Shown piece after piece: positions 1 through 11,614 of a stretch of 64,000 nucleotides of DNA (position 1 is its first letter; each line of letters begins with the position of its first letter). The notes under the pieces are model-generated. The model worked only from the letters and a program-made list of their open reading frames with translations, was not told the origin of the DNA and ran no database searches. Both the position numbers and the translations under genes were made by a program. This DNA is from Platerodrilus igneus (taxonomy: Eukaryota; Arthropoda; Insecta; Coleoptera; Lycidae), in the NCBI GenBank assembly GCA_036346225.1, contig JARFIW010001104.1, positions 11,992,001 through 12,056,000 of the forward strand, written 5' to 3'.

Positions 1-1500
1 ATGATCCTGTTAACATTTGTATGTAAGTAAATACTCAAGAGGATGTTTTTCTAAGGCAAACAGTTCTTTTGTCAAGTTGAGCGTGCTATTCATATTGATC
101 AAAAAACCAAGTGCAAAAGTTTTCCTTCCATGATTTATAATTGGAATTGAGTCCGCATACAATGACCTAAGATATATGCACAAGTTAAAAATTAACGGGG
201 ATAAGGCACATCCCTGTCTCACCCCTTTCTTAATGTTTACTTCTCTACGTCTCTGCTCTAATTCTATTACTCCTGTTTGCTCTTTGTATAAGCTATGGAC
301 TATTCGTCTATCCATATAATTCGTTCCAAACTTTTTTAGTATTTCAAACATTTCTTTCCATTTTACATCGTCAAATGTTTTTTCCAGATCTACAAACCCT
401 ATATACACGCTTTCCCCTTTTTCTATTGTTTTCTCCATTATCACTGTCAGAGCTAAAGTAGCCTCTCGTGGTCTCCTGTTTCGCCTAAACCTAAATTGAT
501 CTTCTCCTAGAATTTCTTCAGCTCGTTTTTCCTTTCATCTTTGTGCAATTCTTGTTAATATTTTTGACACGTGTGCTGTCAAGCTTATTGTTCGTAAATT
601 TTTACATCTATCCGCGCCTTTCTTTTTTGGTATAGCTACTATTATGTTACGTTTGAAATCTTTGGGTATCTCGCCTGTCTCATACATATAGCTTACAAGT
701 TGGAAGAGACGTTCTGTTACTGATTGTCCAGAGCTTTTTAGAGTTTCTGCTTGCACTTTATCTGTACCCGGCGCCTTACCATTTTCAGACCCTTTAATGC
801 AAACTCAAACTCATCTCTAAGTATAGGATATCCCAAGTCATCATTTTCAATGTCTTATTCCTGTTCTAATGCTGTTAGTTCCTCACCTGCATATAAATTC
901 CCTATATATTTTTCTGTACATTTTCTATAATGACGTTTCCTCTCGCGTCCTTTATATTTTTGCTATATGGTTTTATACTCCTAAAATTCCTTCTAATTAA
1001 TTTGTATGTTTCGTCTGTCTTTCCTACTTCCATCTTAGTTTGTACCTCTTTGCACTTTTCATCAATCCATTTTTCTTTAGCTTTCCTGGATTTGCGAATA
1101 ATTTCACATTTTATGGCATTGTATCTCTGTTTTCTTGTTTCGTCTGATTTATTTTTATATTTTCGTCTTTCATCTATTAAATTCAGGATATCCTTTGTTA
1201 TGCATGGTTTCTTATTTTTTTTTTGTGTATATCCCAGAATATCTCTGGCCGCCATATCTAAGCTGGATTTAATGTTACTCCATTCTGTTTCTACTTCCTT
1301 AGTATAAGATATTTTCCCGATATCTTTCAGCAATTCATTTGACTTTTTTCGAATCTTTCTTGAATATCTTTATCTTTTAGTTTCTCAAAGTCAATGTGCA
1401 TTTTTTCCGTTTCTTTTTTTCAAATTTTTAAATTTAAATGCTGCCTTCATAATTACCATGTTGTAGTCAGTGTCTATATCAGCTTCTGGGTTAATAACGA
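1..1500 (-). pseudogene. Non-LTR retrotransposon (LINE) ORF2 relic: endonuclease end, linker, RT start
   Basis: Reading leftward on the minus strand, the segment near 1500-1400 reads as the end of an apurinic-type endonuclease domain (VINPEADIDTDYNMVIMKA, then a Lys/Phe-rich strand). 1333-902 is a basic linker that includes CITKDILNLIDERRKYKNK. 756-535 carries an RT segment with GEIPKDFKRNIIVAIPKKKG and NLRTISLTAHVSKILTRI. 444-10 carries the catalytic-side RT block VYIGFVDLEKTFDDVKW and the hallmark GVRQGCALSPLIFNL. The blocks keep the order of a LINE ORF2 but lie in different frames with gaps, so the element is dead. The second catalytic RT box would lie off the left edge. The endonuclease end has TDY where SDH is usual. 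The proteins resemble the LINE family often mislabelled craniofacial development protein 2-like; that likeness is from memory, not a search. Confidence 0.88.
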
Positions 1501-1769
1501 AAAACGTGCCAGAAAACCGACAACACTACCCTAGTGCCGTCTAGGGTATAGACCATATTTTATATTTACTGTGACAAAAATACAAAGATGATATAGTTTT
1601 CTACATGGGATTGTTCATTTTGTATGTTGCTAAAAAGAGTTATTTATTAATACACCGAAAAGAAATTTATCTAATGCGATACGCCTTGGTGTCAGAACGC
1701 GATCGTAGACCATTTCACTAAAGCTTTTAAAATAATTTCAGAATGCAAATAAACAAATAGAGAGTGCGT

Positions 1770-2260
1770 GAGTGAGTGAGTGAGTGAGTGAGTGAGTGAG
1801 TGAGTGAGTGAGTGAGTGAGGAGTGAGTGAATGAGTGAATGAGTGAATGAGTAAATGAGTGAATGAGTAAATAAGTGCATGAGTGAATGAGTGAATGAGT
1901 GAATGAGTGAATGAGTGAATGAGTGAATGAATGAATGAGTGAATGAGTGAATGAGTGAATGAGTGAATGAGTGAATGAGTGAATGAGTGAATGAGTGAAA
2001 GAGTGAATGAGTGAATGAGTGAATGAGTGAATGAGTGAATGAGTGAATGAGTGAATGAGTGAATGAGTGAATGAGTAAATGAGTGAATGAGTGAATGAGT
2101 GAATGAGTGAATGAGTGAATGAGTGAATGAGTGAATGAGTGAATGAGTGAATGAGTGAATGAGTGAATGAGTGAATGAGTGAATGAGTGAATGAGTGAGC
2201 GAGTGAGTGAGTGCGTGAGTGAGTGAGTGAGGGAGCGAGTGAACGACCTAGCAAGCGTGG
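1770..2260. repeat. Tandem repeat: (GAGT)n then (GAGTGAAT)n
   Basis: About 50 bp of GAGT tetranucleotides (1770-1819) passes into more than 40 copies of the octamer GAGTGAAT (about 1820-2200) and back into GAGT/GAGC units up to 2260. The octamer is a tetranucleotide dimer with one base changed, so the array shows a two-step origin. Long open frames on the minus strand (Ser-His-Ser-Phe-Thr repeats) come only from the period lacking stop codons and are not genes. Confidence 0.97.
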
Positions 2261-2595
2261 GAGAGAGTGATGCAAGAGAAAGCAAGTGAGTGAAAGAGCG
2301 AGCGAGATAGAGAAAGAGGGGGAGAGAGAGCGAGGGAACGAGAGAGCGAAAGAACGAGAGAGCGAAAGAGTGGAGGAGAGAAGGCGAGAGAGCGAAAGAG
2401 CCAGCTAACGAGAGTGCGAGAGAGCGAGAGGGAGAGAGAGAGAGAGCGAGCGAGAAAGAAGGAGAGAGAAAGAGAGAGAAAGCGAGTAAGTGAGAGAGCG
2501 AGAGAGTGAGCGAGAGGATGAAGCGAACGAGTGAGAGAGATCAAGCGAGAGAACGAGCTAGCGAGTGAAACAGCGAGAGCGAGAGAACGAGAAAT
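2261..2595. repeat. GA/GAGC-rich low-complexity purine tract
   Basis: Degenerate GAGAGAGC, GAGCGAGA and GAACGAGA words, almost all purine on the plus strand, follow directly on the GAGTGAAT array. It looks like a mutated extension of the same simple-repeat expansion. No coding signal. Confidence 0.9.
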
Positions 2596-3312
2596 ATTAA
2601 AAAAAATTTTATACAGGTCAAATTAATACGTACAACCGTTTATGTTTGTTTATTCTAGTCTGTACCGATTAAATTGATTCTCCGACTTTCACCATACTAT
2701 AACAGTAAGTTATGCTATATACACTTGGAGGCTCAGACAACTTTTAAAGATTTCGGGATGGAAGAATTTGTGCGATCTAAGTGCGGGTTAATAAATAGTT
2801 TTTACGTACTTTCGAAGATTTTACTACTGTTGTCGGTTACTTACATATGGAAGGAATGCCATATACAATGCATTGAATTCCTTTGATATTTGATTTATTG
2901 AGTTCGGTGAAGATATTCAAGTATTGCCCTCTGAATATCAACCTTTCGGTATCCGTTAGGCGTAGCACAGAGTTTTAGATTGGGTAGTTCTTTGGAAATA
3001 TTTTCTGATTGTGAAATCTTAATCGCACAGATAACTAGATTATTAAGTGCCGATAATATTGTTAAAGTAAACGATTCACAATTGAAGCAAAATATAAAAA
3101 TGGTGCAAGTAGTAAAATGGCATCAGTTGACAAAAACAAAAAGACTTTCAGTTCTTTCAGGAAGTAGTACTAGAGGAGGTTCGAATTGTGGAAGGAAGTA
3201 AAAAGCACATCGGTAGGAAAGAATGGATAACGCAGAAAATTTTGTATTTTAAAAAACCAAGAATATAAAATTGTTGCTACAGAGAAAAAAATAATACATA
3301 GGTTTGAGTGTG
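2596..3312. other. Unassigned AT-rich spacer
   Basis: Two short plus-strand open frames (2674-2886 and 2980-3201) have no motif I recognise and no supporting context. I see no RNA gene or repeat in this stretch. Confidence 0.5.
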
Positions 3313-4495
3313 TATGTACGAGAGTCGTTCACTAAGTCTTTCGATGAAAGCAGAAAAACATTTTTTAACATATCTCCCTTCAGCTCTAAACATTTCTCTA
3401 AGCGTTTTTCCAAATTTTTTAAGCCGTCCAAAAAATAAAATTTTGGAAGCTCCTTAAAATAGGCATTTGTTTGGGAGATGACCTCGTTAGACGTAAACCT
3501 TTGTTCGCCACGCCATTTCTTCAAGTTGGGAAATAAGAAAAAGTTACCAGGCGAATACGGTGGATGTTGTAATAATTGGAACTTTAATTCCATAATTTTG
3601 ACCATCGCAACTGCACATGTGTGCACCCGTGCATTGTCTTGATAAAAGGGGATCCTTTTCCGTTTCAAATGAGGACGTTTTTCCTTGATTTCTTTGCTCA
3701 GCCACTCTAATAACGACGCATAATACTCTTCTGTTATTGTTTTTTCCTTTTCCAAGTAATCGATTTAGATGATTCCGCGTGCATCCCAAAAGACCGTGAC
3801 CATAACCTTCCCGGCCGACTTCACCGTCTTCGTCTTCTTCGGAGCCCGTTCGCTTTAAAATTTCACTGTTTTGACTGTTCTTTTGTTTCTGGAGTGTAGT
3901 GACGTATCCATGTTTTGTCGACCGTTATATATCGACGCAGAAAATCCTCAGGATTTCGACGAAAAGCGCCAAAACAGCCTCAGAATCGACCACACGATTG
4001 CGTTTATTCTCCACTGTTTGCAAACGCGGTACTCATCTTGCCGAGATTTCTTTCGCAACCAATTTTTCGTGCAAAATTGAAGCGACTGCGCCTTGCGACA
4101 TGCCTGTGGCCTCAACTATTTTGCGCACTTTTATTCGTCGATCATATAAAATCATATCGAAGATTTTGTCATTCATTTCGGGGGTAGACACTTCTACAGA
4201 GCGTCCGGAACGATGTTCATCTTTTGTGGATATACGGCAACGTTTAAACTCATTCACCCAATTGTAAACAGTTGCAAACACAGGAGAATATGTGCCATGG
4301 ACTTTATCCAACTCAGCTTTGATTTCTTTCTTTTTTAACCTTTTTAAATACAAGTGTTTAATCACTGCTCGCACTCACTTTTATCCATTGTGTAGTGTAA
4401 CCGACCTGAAGGCTGACCCAAATGCCCTCTATAAACGGCAAACCGGGCTCCATGATCTAACATCTACTGGTAGTGGCTCGACGACTCATACGTTG
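3313..4495 (-). mobile_element. Mariner (Tc1/mariner) transposon, inactive copy
   Basis: The minus strand encodes a mariner transposase in pieces. The N-terminal helix-turn-helix part is at 4374-4033 (LKKKEIKAELDKVHGTYSP, VFATVYNWVNEFKR). A block near 3960-3880 has RRYITVDKTWIRHYTPE, where the first catalytic Asp is followed by Lys instead of Glu. The C-terminal part is at 3755-3249 (FYQDNARVHTCAVAMVKIM, LLQHPPYSPGNFFLFPNLKK). The second Asp (QDN) is present. The segment that normally carries the third Asp (SPDLAPSDFFLF in the family) is shortened to SPGNFFLF, so the DD34D triad is broken as well as the frame. Poorly matched inverted ends are visible: CGAGAGTCGTTC near 3318 and CGACGACTCATACG near 4482. 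Subfamily (cecropia/mellifera-like) is inferred. Confidence 0.9.
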
Positions 4496-6781
4496 TATTG
4501 TTATCATGTGACCAAAGTTCACACTGGGGAGATGGCGTTAAAGTGGGAAGGCTTGAAATAAAACTACAGCGTTTACCTAACTTTATTTTTAATCAAAAGA
4601 ATAACCAATAAATAGGTCATTCGCATGAAAGCATAGAAAAATGACATTTAAAACAAAAAGTGCCGTACTCAACCGGGGCGATTGGGGAAAGAGCACGTCA
4701 TAGAAAACCCCAAACTGCCCTCACACTTCCAACTGCATTTGGCACATCTCGACAAGGACGGGTAACGTACAAGTATCCAGATCACCAACATTGAATTTAA
4801 CGGGATGTCAACTGTTACGCAGACATACCACACCTGACAACTGAAGAAACGTTAGTGTAAACCAGCTAGTCTTTTCTGGTAGGTGCTGAGGTTGGATAAC
4901 CAATACTACCCAGCTAAAGTTGAAAGAGGGGGAACACCAGAAAGGTAAAATCTGCCTTGACTACAAATGTTCTTCCCCGCACGGACATAAAATGTTAGTA
5001 ATATTCAACAAGGTTCAATCACACGTGCCTACATACATGCATTAACAGTTTCCAGCCCGTGTCACAAAATATTTCACAAAAGCTAGCCGACTTCCTATTA
5101 CTTGCAAGAGTACAACTACAAGTACATTGACAAGACGACATGAATCGCTGAAATGAACTTATGGTATAATTGCGCATAGTTAAAAGGTGCTTATTATTGA
5201 ATAGATTATCTTCAACATAGTCATACATGCAACGCGAAGGCACGAGATGGTCGGTCATACAAGAGATTCAATTTAATTACATCACAACAATTATCACAAA
5301 CGTTAAATACTAGTTAATTAATTAGGAACATCGGCTAGATAATAAGATAAACACACAACAACAATATAATTAAGTTTAAACCGAGATATGAGCAATGCAG
5401 TGGAATATGTGCTTAATATGCTAAAATAAAACTATTACACATGATAAAAATGTCAAATGAAACATAAAAATATCAAACATTATTAAATATGTTCACAGCA
5501 AATACATACCCAAAATTCTATACCATAAATACAAGCCCAGATACAGGTGCTAAATGTTTATATAAATGCATGTTAGTTAAATATATTAAATCTAGTAAGC
5601 AAATGTTAAAAATTATTCATTATGATTGCATTGGAGTTAAAACGTACTTTTTAAAAATTAAACACATCGCGGCATTACAAGTTACAACCAAAAAATGTAC
5701 ACAACAACGTTTTGGTTAATTCAATTATTATCTTAAAACCAAAACAAATATAACGTAGAAATATAATACTGTTCATATTCAAACTTGCCTAATAATTTGA
5801 TTCAATATATCTAAGGGATAATGTTGGTACTAATTGCTCGTCAAATCACAGTAAGGGGACATTTACTATTGATTCGGTAACAGGTGCATTGCAATTGGAG
5901 TTACAACTCTGTATTAAATACTAAATAAACATTACTTCAAATAAACAAATATTAGTTTTATTCTGATTTAGATATTAATTAAACAATTCAGATAAATAAA
6001 TATTAGTTTTTAGTTGTTAAACCAAACCACACTCATTTATACATACCTACAATAAAATCGTAAATTCATCTACTAAACATCACAAGTAAAATAACCGGCA
6101 AGGCAGCATTGTATACATCAATCTCAAAAAAAGCAACAGGTAATCATAAAAATATTTCCTTCAATGATTAAATAACTAACGGTTTTACAATAAGTAACAA
6201 CATCACATGCAAAACATCGCTCTGATTACAAGATGTAATCAGATTACCTTAAATAACCGCTACATTATTAACATAAAACATTACCTTTAATAAAAACACC
6301 AACCATCTTGAAATCTAAAAAACAAAATCCATTTAACCTTGTGCACTCGATCGATCGTCCCTACACATGCACCCCTTATAATGTAAATTCTAATTGTCAC
6401 GGAATGCGTTCAGAAACATGCAGTGGTTACTGAGCTATTTTAACAACCACCTTCAAATATCGAAATGTACACTATAATATTTGCAATAATTATCAACCAA
6501 TGAGAAATCGACTTAGAAGCACTACGGATCACTACAATTGTTATAATCAAATAAAAATTTACTTCAATCAACAACAAAAATGAAACTACGTGATGGATAC
6601 GACTGAATCTCTGACAGTTGACTAGTTAGGAGTGCTGCTTACTGTAAAAAATTTATTTTCGGTACTATGGGCGCCATCTCTTGGATTTTCTAAGGACTTA
6701 TTAAACAACCCTCGTACATTTAGTTTCTTCCTAGAGTAGTATGATAATGTTTAACTGTTATATCCAGAAATGTATGGTAAA
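4496..6781. other. Unassigned AT-rich DNA
   Basis: About 2.3 kb with no coding signal on either strand; the short open frames at 5019-5258 and 5489-5719 look like chance. A small inverted repeat, CTGATTACA/TGTAATCAG, lies near 6220. I see nothing else I can name. Confidence 0.5.
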
Positions 6782-7052
6782 GTCCATTCGCTTTAACTTT
6801 AGGATGACGTCAAATGTAGTAAAAAAGTGTTGGCAACTGTATGCAAATAAATACATAGAATTGCGCATGAAGGATACTGTCATTTAACATAATATAAGTT
6901 GGCAGTTCTGTACGAAGGTTCCACCAATTCCTCTTGCTAATGAAAATAATTCTCTACCTTTTGTTAAATACATTAGAATTCAAGATAACATTGACATTGT
7001 AGTATTTTGTTCAGTTGTGACGTCATCCTAAAGTTAAAGCGAATGCGCTATA
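6782..7052. mobile_element. MITE-A, copy 1, with 27-bp perfect terminal inverted repeats
   Basis: The 27 bases at 6786-6812 (starting ATTCGCTTTAACTTTAGG and ending GATGACGTCA) are an exact reverse complement of 7018-7044. The roughly 205 bp between them is non-coding. A diverged reverse-orientation copy at about 21270-21445 shares the terminal motif and much of the interior (for example TGGCAACTGTATGCAAAT here against a close match there). A repeated, non-coding, TIR-flanked unit fits a non-autonomous DNA transposon. Superfamily is unknown; a target duplication is not clear. Confidence 0.85.
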
Positions 7053-7104
7053 GGTTATAGTTTGTAGGTTTTATTACTTAAACAATCATTTCAATTTAGT
7101 TTAA

Positions 7105-7400
7105 GTTGGGGGTTGAGGGTCTCTGACGGGCACAGTATATATGCAGATGTTTGGGGGTATAAGGCGATAGTAGCTCGAAGGAGTCAGTTGTTAATCGACG
7201 CGCGTGTTAAGAGCATTGTCCTTTAAAGCCGCTCTTAATTTTCATTATAATTTAATTATTTTATATATCAATAAGAGATTTCAGGTATAATTTACGTAGC
7301 GTGCTTTTATTTACATTTAGTTTTATACTCGTTATATGTGAATTTACGTTTGCTGTAGTAAAATACAGTGTTTATTTAACCCTGAGATTTTCTGTAGCTT
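7105..7400 (+). promoter_or_regulatory. Possible LTR promoter fragment
   Basis: CAGTATATATGCAG near 7132 is a TATA-like box. About 50-60 bp downstream, AGGAGTCAGTTG (7180-7191) contains TCAGT, the initiator core common in insect Gypsy LTRs. The same TATA-plus-TCAGT layout recurs near 62860-62895 in a recognisable Gypsy LTR. No element ends are visible here, so this is only a candidate. Confidence 0.3.
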
Positions 7401-9661
7401 TTTAACCTAATAAATTTGGCGATTAATTAATAGAAGTAAAAAGAAGATCAGCTTAAACTTTAATGTTTATAAAACTGGGTTTGTGTCGCGAACAAATAAA
7501 ACAGAACTTAACAACTACTTGAAATGAGCTTGAATACAACTCGGTTATTGAATTTGAAGAGTACTACCTAGAAATCGTTTTTCTTTATATATTGCGTCCC
7601 AAAGTCAAGGTTAATCTTGTCGAGTTTTATTTACTTATAAAACAATGAGACGTGATTAATCTACAGGGCAACACTTGCATGCCTTGGCAGATAAGCAAAG
7701 GGAAGGCTTATGTATTCGGAAGGAAGCCATCTCGAATACTGTCCGGGAACTTACATTTCCATCTTTCAATTACTAGCTTGCTTTGAAATGAAAGTTTAAG
7801 TTATTTTTATCTACAATGTTGTAGATAAAAATAAAACAAACATCCATAGAGTTTTACTTTGACGTCATGTTAAAGTTTATTATTTGGAGCTATTGGATTC
7901 TTGTATTGTACTTCAAGTATGACGTAGCAATTAGATAAACTATTAAGAATATATTGATTTGAATATAATAGTAATACACAGAATAAATAATTTAAACTTT
8001 TTTGAAATTCCATTTGTAACAGAATCAGCCATTCGGAAATCATTACTCCAATTATTTCATACTACTTACTAATTGCTCAATTAAAATTTGAATAGGAAAG
8101 AGCAAAACTGATGAAGCGAAACTTTTAATCTAAGCCAAATGATGTCAAGTACAATTCTCATTTATAATTTCAGATGTTATTTTCGTTACCCTCTTAATTC
8201 CAGTTTTATTAATCTACAGCTTTAGGCCACAGGTAATCAATGCAGCTTTTGTATTCGCTTTTAGTGAAAGGAATTTAAAATATTTGAGGCTGGATATCAG
8301 TGCATTCATTTTGATGCATGATTGGTTGGGGAGGTTTTTAATTTCTATTTCACATTTCATTGCCTGCGTTTTAGTATATACGTTTTGAATTGGTCCACAT
8401 GACAGAAGTAGTTCATATGACTACATTCACGTAGAAACCATGATTCTGTATTCATTTATTATTCAATTTCTTAAGCATCTAAGAGTTAAAATTTTACAAG
8501 TATAAAATTATTAGCGTCTTACAATGCCAGGCGTAATAATATACTTATATTTCGTCATCTAAAAGTCTGAGATTATTTACCGTTACCGTGTAACAAAATT
8601 TCTTTAGCGTAACAAATCTGCTCGAAGGAAAGCAGAAAAAATGAAAAAATTCCCTTAAAGCTATTTATTCGCAAACCTAAATAAGCTTTTGAATTCATAA
8701 TAAATTTTTGATCCCATATGGAAAACATCAAACGATCCCTTATTTCCTAGTTTAATTAAATTGCAAGACTAAACTCCACATTTTGTGCAATAATAAAATT
8801 GAAAATACCTCGGGAATTTTGAAATCTTGTGTAGAACAATTTAAATAGCATTGTTATCATTAAAAGTCCGAGTAAAAAACTTATTGTTCACAAATACGTC
8901 AATGTTTTCAACTTGTTTCATAAACGGCACGTGGTCGTGAAGCATTCGTTCTGATTAGCATAAAATTCCGGGTAGATAAAAATTCCCCTAGTGGAATTGT
9001 CTTCTTGAATTGTTTTCCTAACCTGATCACTTCCATTCTGTACTTCGAGCAAATTGGTATGAAGGTAAAGTGGTGAAAAGTTAGACGCTTTAATTTATAT
9101 TCTTTTAGCACAAAAACTCAGAGGGCGATAATACCACTTTTCAAAGTCAGTCCGGAGTTTTTGAATTCAATACCAGCAAAAGAAGATTAGTGAACTGAAG
9201 CCTGATCATATCCAGTGCAAAGGTAGCTGTCGGCGACCTGTGGTTAAGGGTGAGTTTTTTACTTTCGTAGAATCCTTTATCGAATTCAGATAAGAAAACA
9301 ATTGTGTAAAAGCAACCCCGTCTTCGTGTATGGTCAAATCACTTGCCGTAAAAACCCTATCGTTTCAGTTCACGAAGTCCATTTTGTTTAAAATAGCACT
9401 TAATAGATATTTTATAAAAGAAACATCACTCGTTAAATTTTTGTAATATTTGAAGTCCTCTCACTTACGAGAAGACTAAACGAGATTATGCTTTATAAGT
9501 AACAAATAAGATTTATATTAATATTTCTTAAAATTCTAGTTTTTAAATGAAATGTTCAACTTTGTAAATGGCTGATAAATTTGACATATATAAAGATAAC
9601 AAATATGTAAAGAAATCTTAGCCAAATAGTCAAAATTAAAGTATCTGTGATATAATTTAAT
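7401..9661. other. Unassigned AT-rich DNA with one perfect hairpin
   Basis: No gene is supported; the frame at 8908-9111 is short and unremarkable. 7802-7833 is a perfect palindrome with two 15-base arms and a TG loop (arm TATTTTTATCTACAA). It could be a fold-back remnant or a chance palindrome in AT-rich DNA. Confidence 0.45.
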
Positions 9662-11570
9662 TGTTAAAAATGGTAGTTATTTAAAGAAATTATTTGTTAT
9701 GAAATAGACGTGTTATCATGCCAGTATAATTATTTTCGTAAAAAAGTATCGGTTAAAACTATTTATATGATGAAGATATCTGATTGGTTATGTTGTAGGT
9801 TAATCCAAAAATTGAAATAGAAAATTTAGAATTAACAAATACCAAAGGGTTCTCTGTATCTACTCTTTTAAAGTGATTGATATTTTCTATATACAGCGGC
9901 ATCCAACTTTAGATTAAATTGTTTTCCGTTCAACTAAGGAAATTTCAGCCTTGGACCCTTCTCTAACTCTCCCTTGGGGTAATAGTCAAGTTAGTTGTCG
10001 GCATACAGTTTTTAGCCTTTCCATCTCCTAAGCATAAAACATTAATTTTTTAAAGCATAATACTACAGGGAGTCGCGTGCAACGTAAAAATCTGTGCAGG
10101 AATTGAATATTTATTAGTTGTTTGTTAATTTTAACAGGAGCACGTGCAAATTTAAACGTATATAAAATGCCAGGCTTGGTAAAACAAGCATATGTAAATA
10201 AAGATATTAGAGGCGACGAGATACGTGCAGCTTAAAGTGTACCTGATATGCCATTATTAACGAATCGCATACAAAGTTTAGATGTACGTGCAAATTCAAA
10301 CGTATATAAAATGCAATATTTCATAAAACGCAACAGGTTGCAGATAGAACACATAATTGAAACGTCTTTCCACGAACAAACAACCGATAGTGGGCTGTTA
10401 ACCAATGAGAACGCGGGGAACATTGGTAAGGAATTTGTCTATAAAACTAACCAAAGCAGATAAATGAAATTCATTCCATAATCGACACGCCGATTGTAAT
10501 AGTTATATAACAAGGTAATATTACGTAAATTTAGTGAACGTTAAATTGAAAGTAACATTAATCAATAATTTCAAGTGAAACAATAAAGTGCGTTGAAATA
10601 AGTGTGTATAAAATTCTGCCGTCGAGACAGACGTAGGTCTATAATTAATTAATAAGTAAAATCCTTGCAATTTCTTAATTTAACGGCTCCAAATAATACT
10701 CCAAGTAACATATCCAAATAATACTCTAAATAATATTCCAAATAAGGGTTCCAGTTAATAACCCAGATCTCGACGTTAATAATATTCCAAGTAATATATT
10801 CACAATTACGACGTTAATATTCTAAGTTACTGGCATAAAAGACCAAGCTATTGCATTAAAACTCTAAGATTAATACTTCAACTCATTGGACAAGCGACTC
10901 CGAGTTTCTGCCGAATATTTCAAAGTACTGGGTCAACACGCCAAGCTGCAGAACGAAAGACCGATTTGGGCAAGGAAGCTTCAGCAAGAAAAAAAGGAGA
11001 GATTTAAGGTCAGAGCTATATTTTTTATTTATAGTATGTGTATTCAGAAGTGAGCTTAAAAGTTGCATGTAATTTAAATATTTTGTGTAAAAGGTCAACA
11101 AAAATTTGATTAGTACGTAAAGGCATGTTTAAAAAGAAAGAGGATATTTCTTTGAACGTTCAAAAAAACTATTCGTGGTAAAATACAATATTTTTGCTGG
11201 CTTTAATTGCTATAAAATGTGTAAAAGCTATAACAAGAGCAAATTTGATAAGAATATTTATTTAAAATTTGATTTAAAAGTTCTATGAATAGTAAATGAT
11301 ATTAAAAGGGACGCAGATTTGTAAACAGTAATTTTATTTAGTTTATTATACAATTTTTTGTGAATTTAGTTTGTCTTATGCGGAAATATTGAGTGTTGGA
11401 GTCAGCGAAAATTTTCTGTTATCATATCGTCGTTCACTCGTGCGTGGCATCACTGAGCTAGTCGGGGCATAAATTTAATTGTTAATTTTAAATTATTTTA
11501 ATGGCACAGAGGGGTGGTGATCAGCAGGCAATTGATCGTTGTACATCTGGCAAAAGGCGATATCGTAGCA
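9662..11570 (+). mobile_element. S0: solo-LTR-like copy (left end uncertain)
   Basis: The right end, GGCGATATCGTAGCA at 11556-11570, is followed directly by an (AT)n tract and nearly matches the right end of S2 (GGCGATATCACAGCA at 38357-38371). Inside are a TATA-like TCTATAAAACTAACC near 10431 and downstream blocks shared in order with S1 and S2: GTCAACAAAAATTTG near 11093, GAACGTTCAAA near 11154 and TTTTTGCTGGC near 11192. The left end is set at TTGTTAAAAATGGTAGTT only because this loosely resembles the S1 and S2 starts. No coding sequence. A degenerate CCAAATAATACTC array lies at 10685-10850. Confidence 0.42.
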
Positions 11571-11571
11571 A

Positions 11572-11613
<42 letters not shown>

Positions 11614-11614
11614 A
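11571..11614. repeat. (AT)n tract between S0 and S1
   Basis: Almost pure AT dinucleotides, abutting the 3' end of one LTR-like unit and the TG start of the next. Confidence 0.95.

Noticed and set aside
930..1307. 125-residue hydrophobic plus-strand protein
   Set aside because: Antisense of the LINE linker region, which has recognisable LINE sequence on the minus strand.
1692..2285. 197- and 182-residue Ser/His/Thr/Phe repeat proteins on the minus strand
   Set aside because: They are translations of the GAGTGAAT array in two frames; an octamer without stop words stays open by itself.
3899..4267. 122-residue plus-strand protein
   Set aside because: Overlaps the mariner transposase, whose helix-turn-helix reads clearly on the minus strand.
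6340..6360. GATCGATCG palindrome as a regulatory site
   Set aside because: Too short and isolated to support any function.
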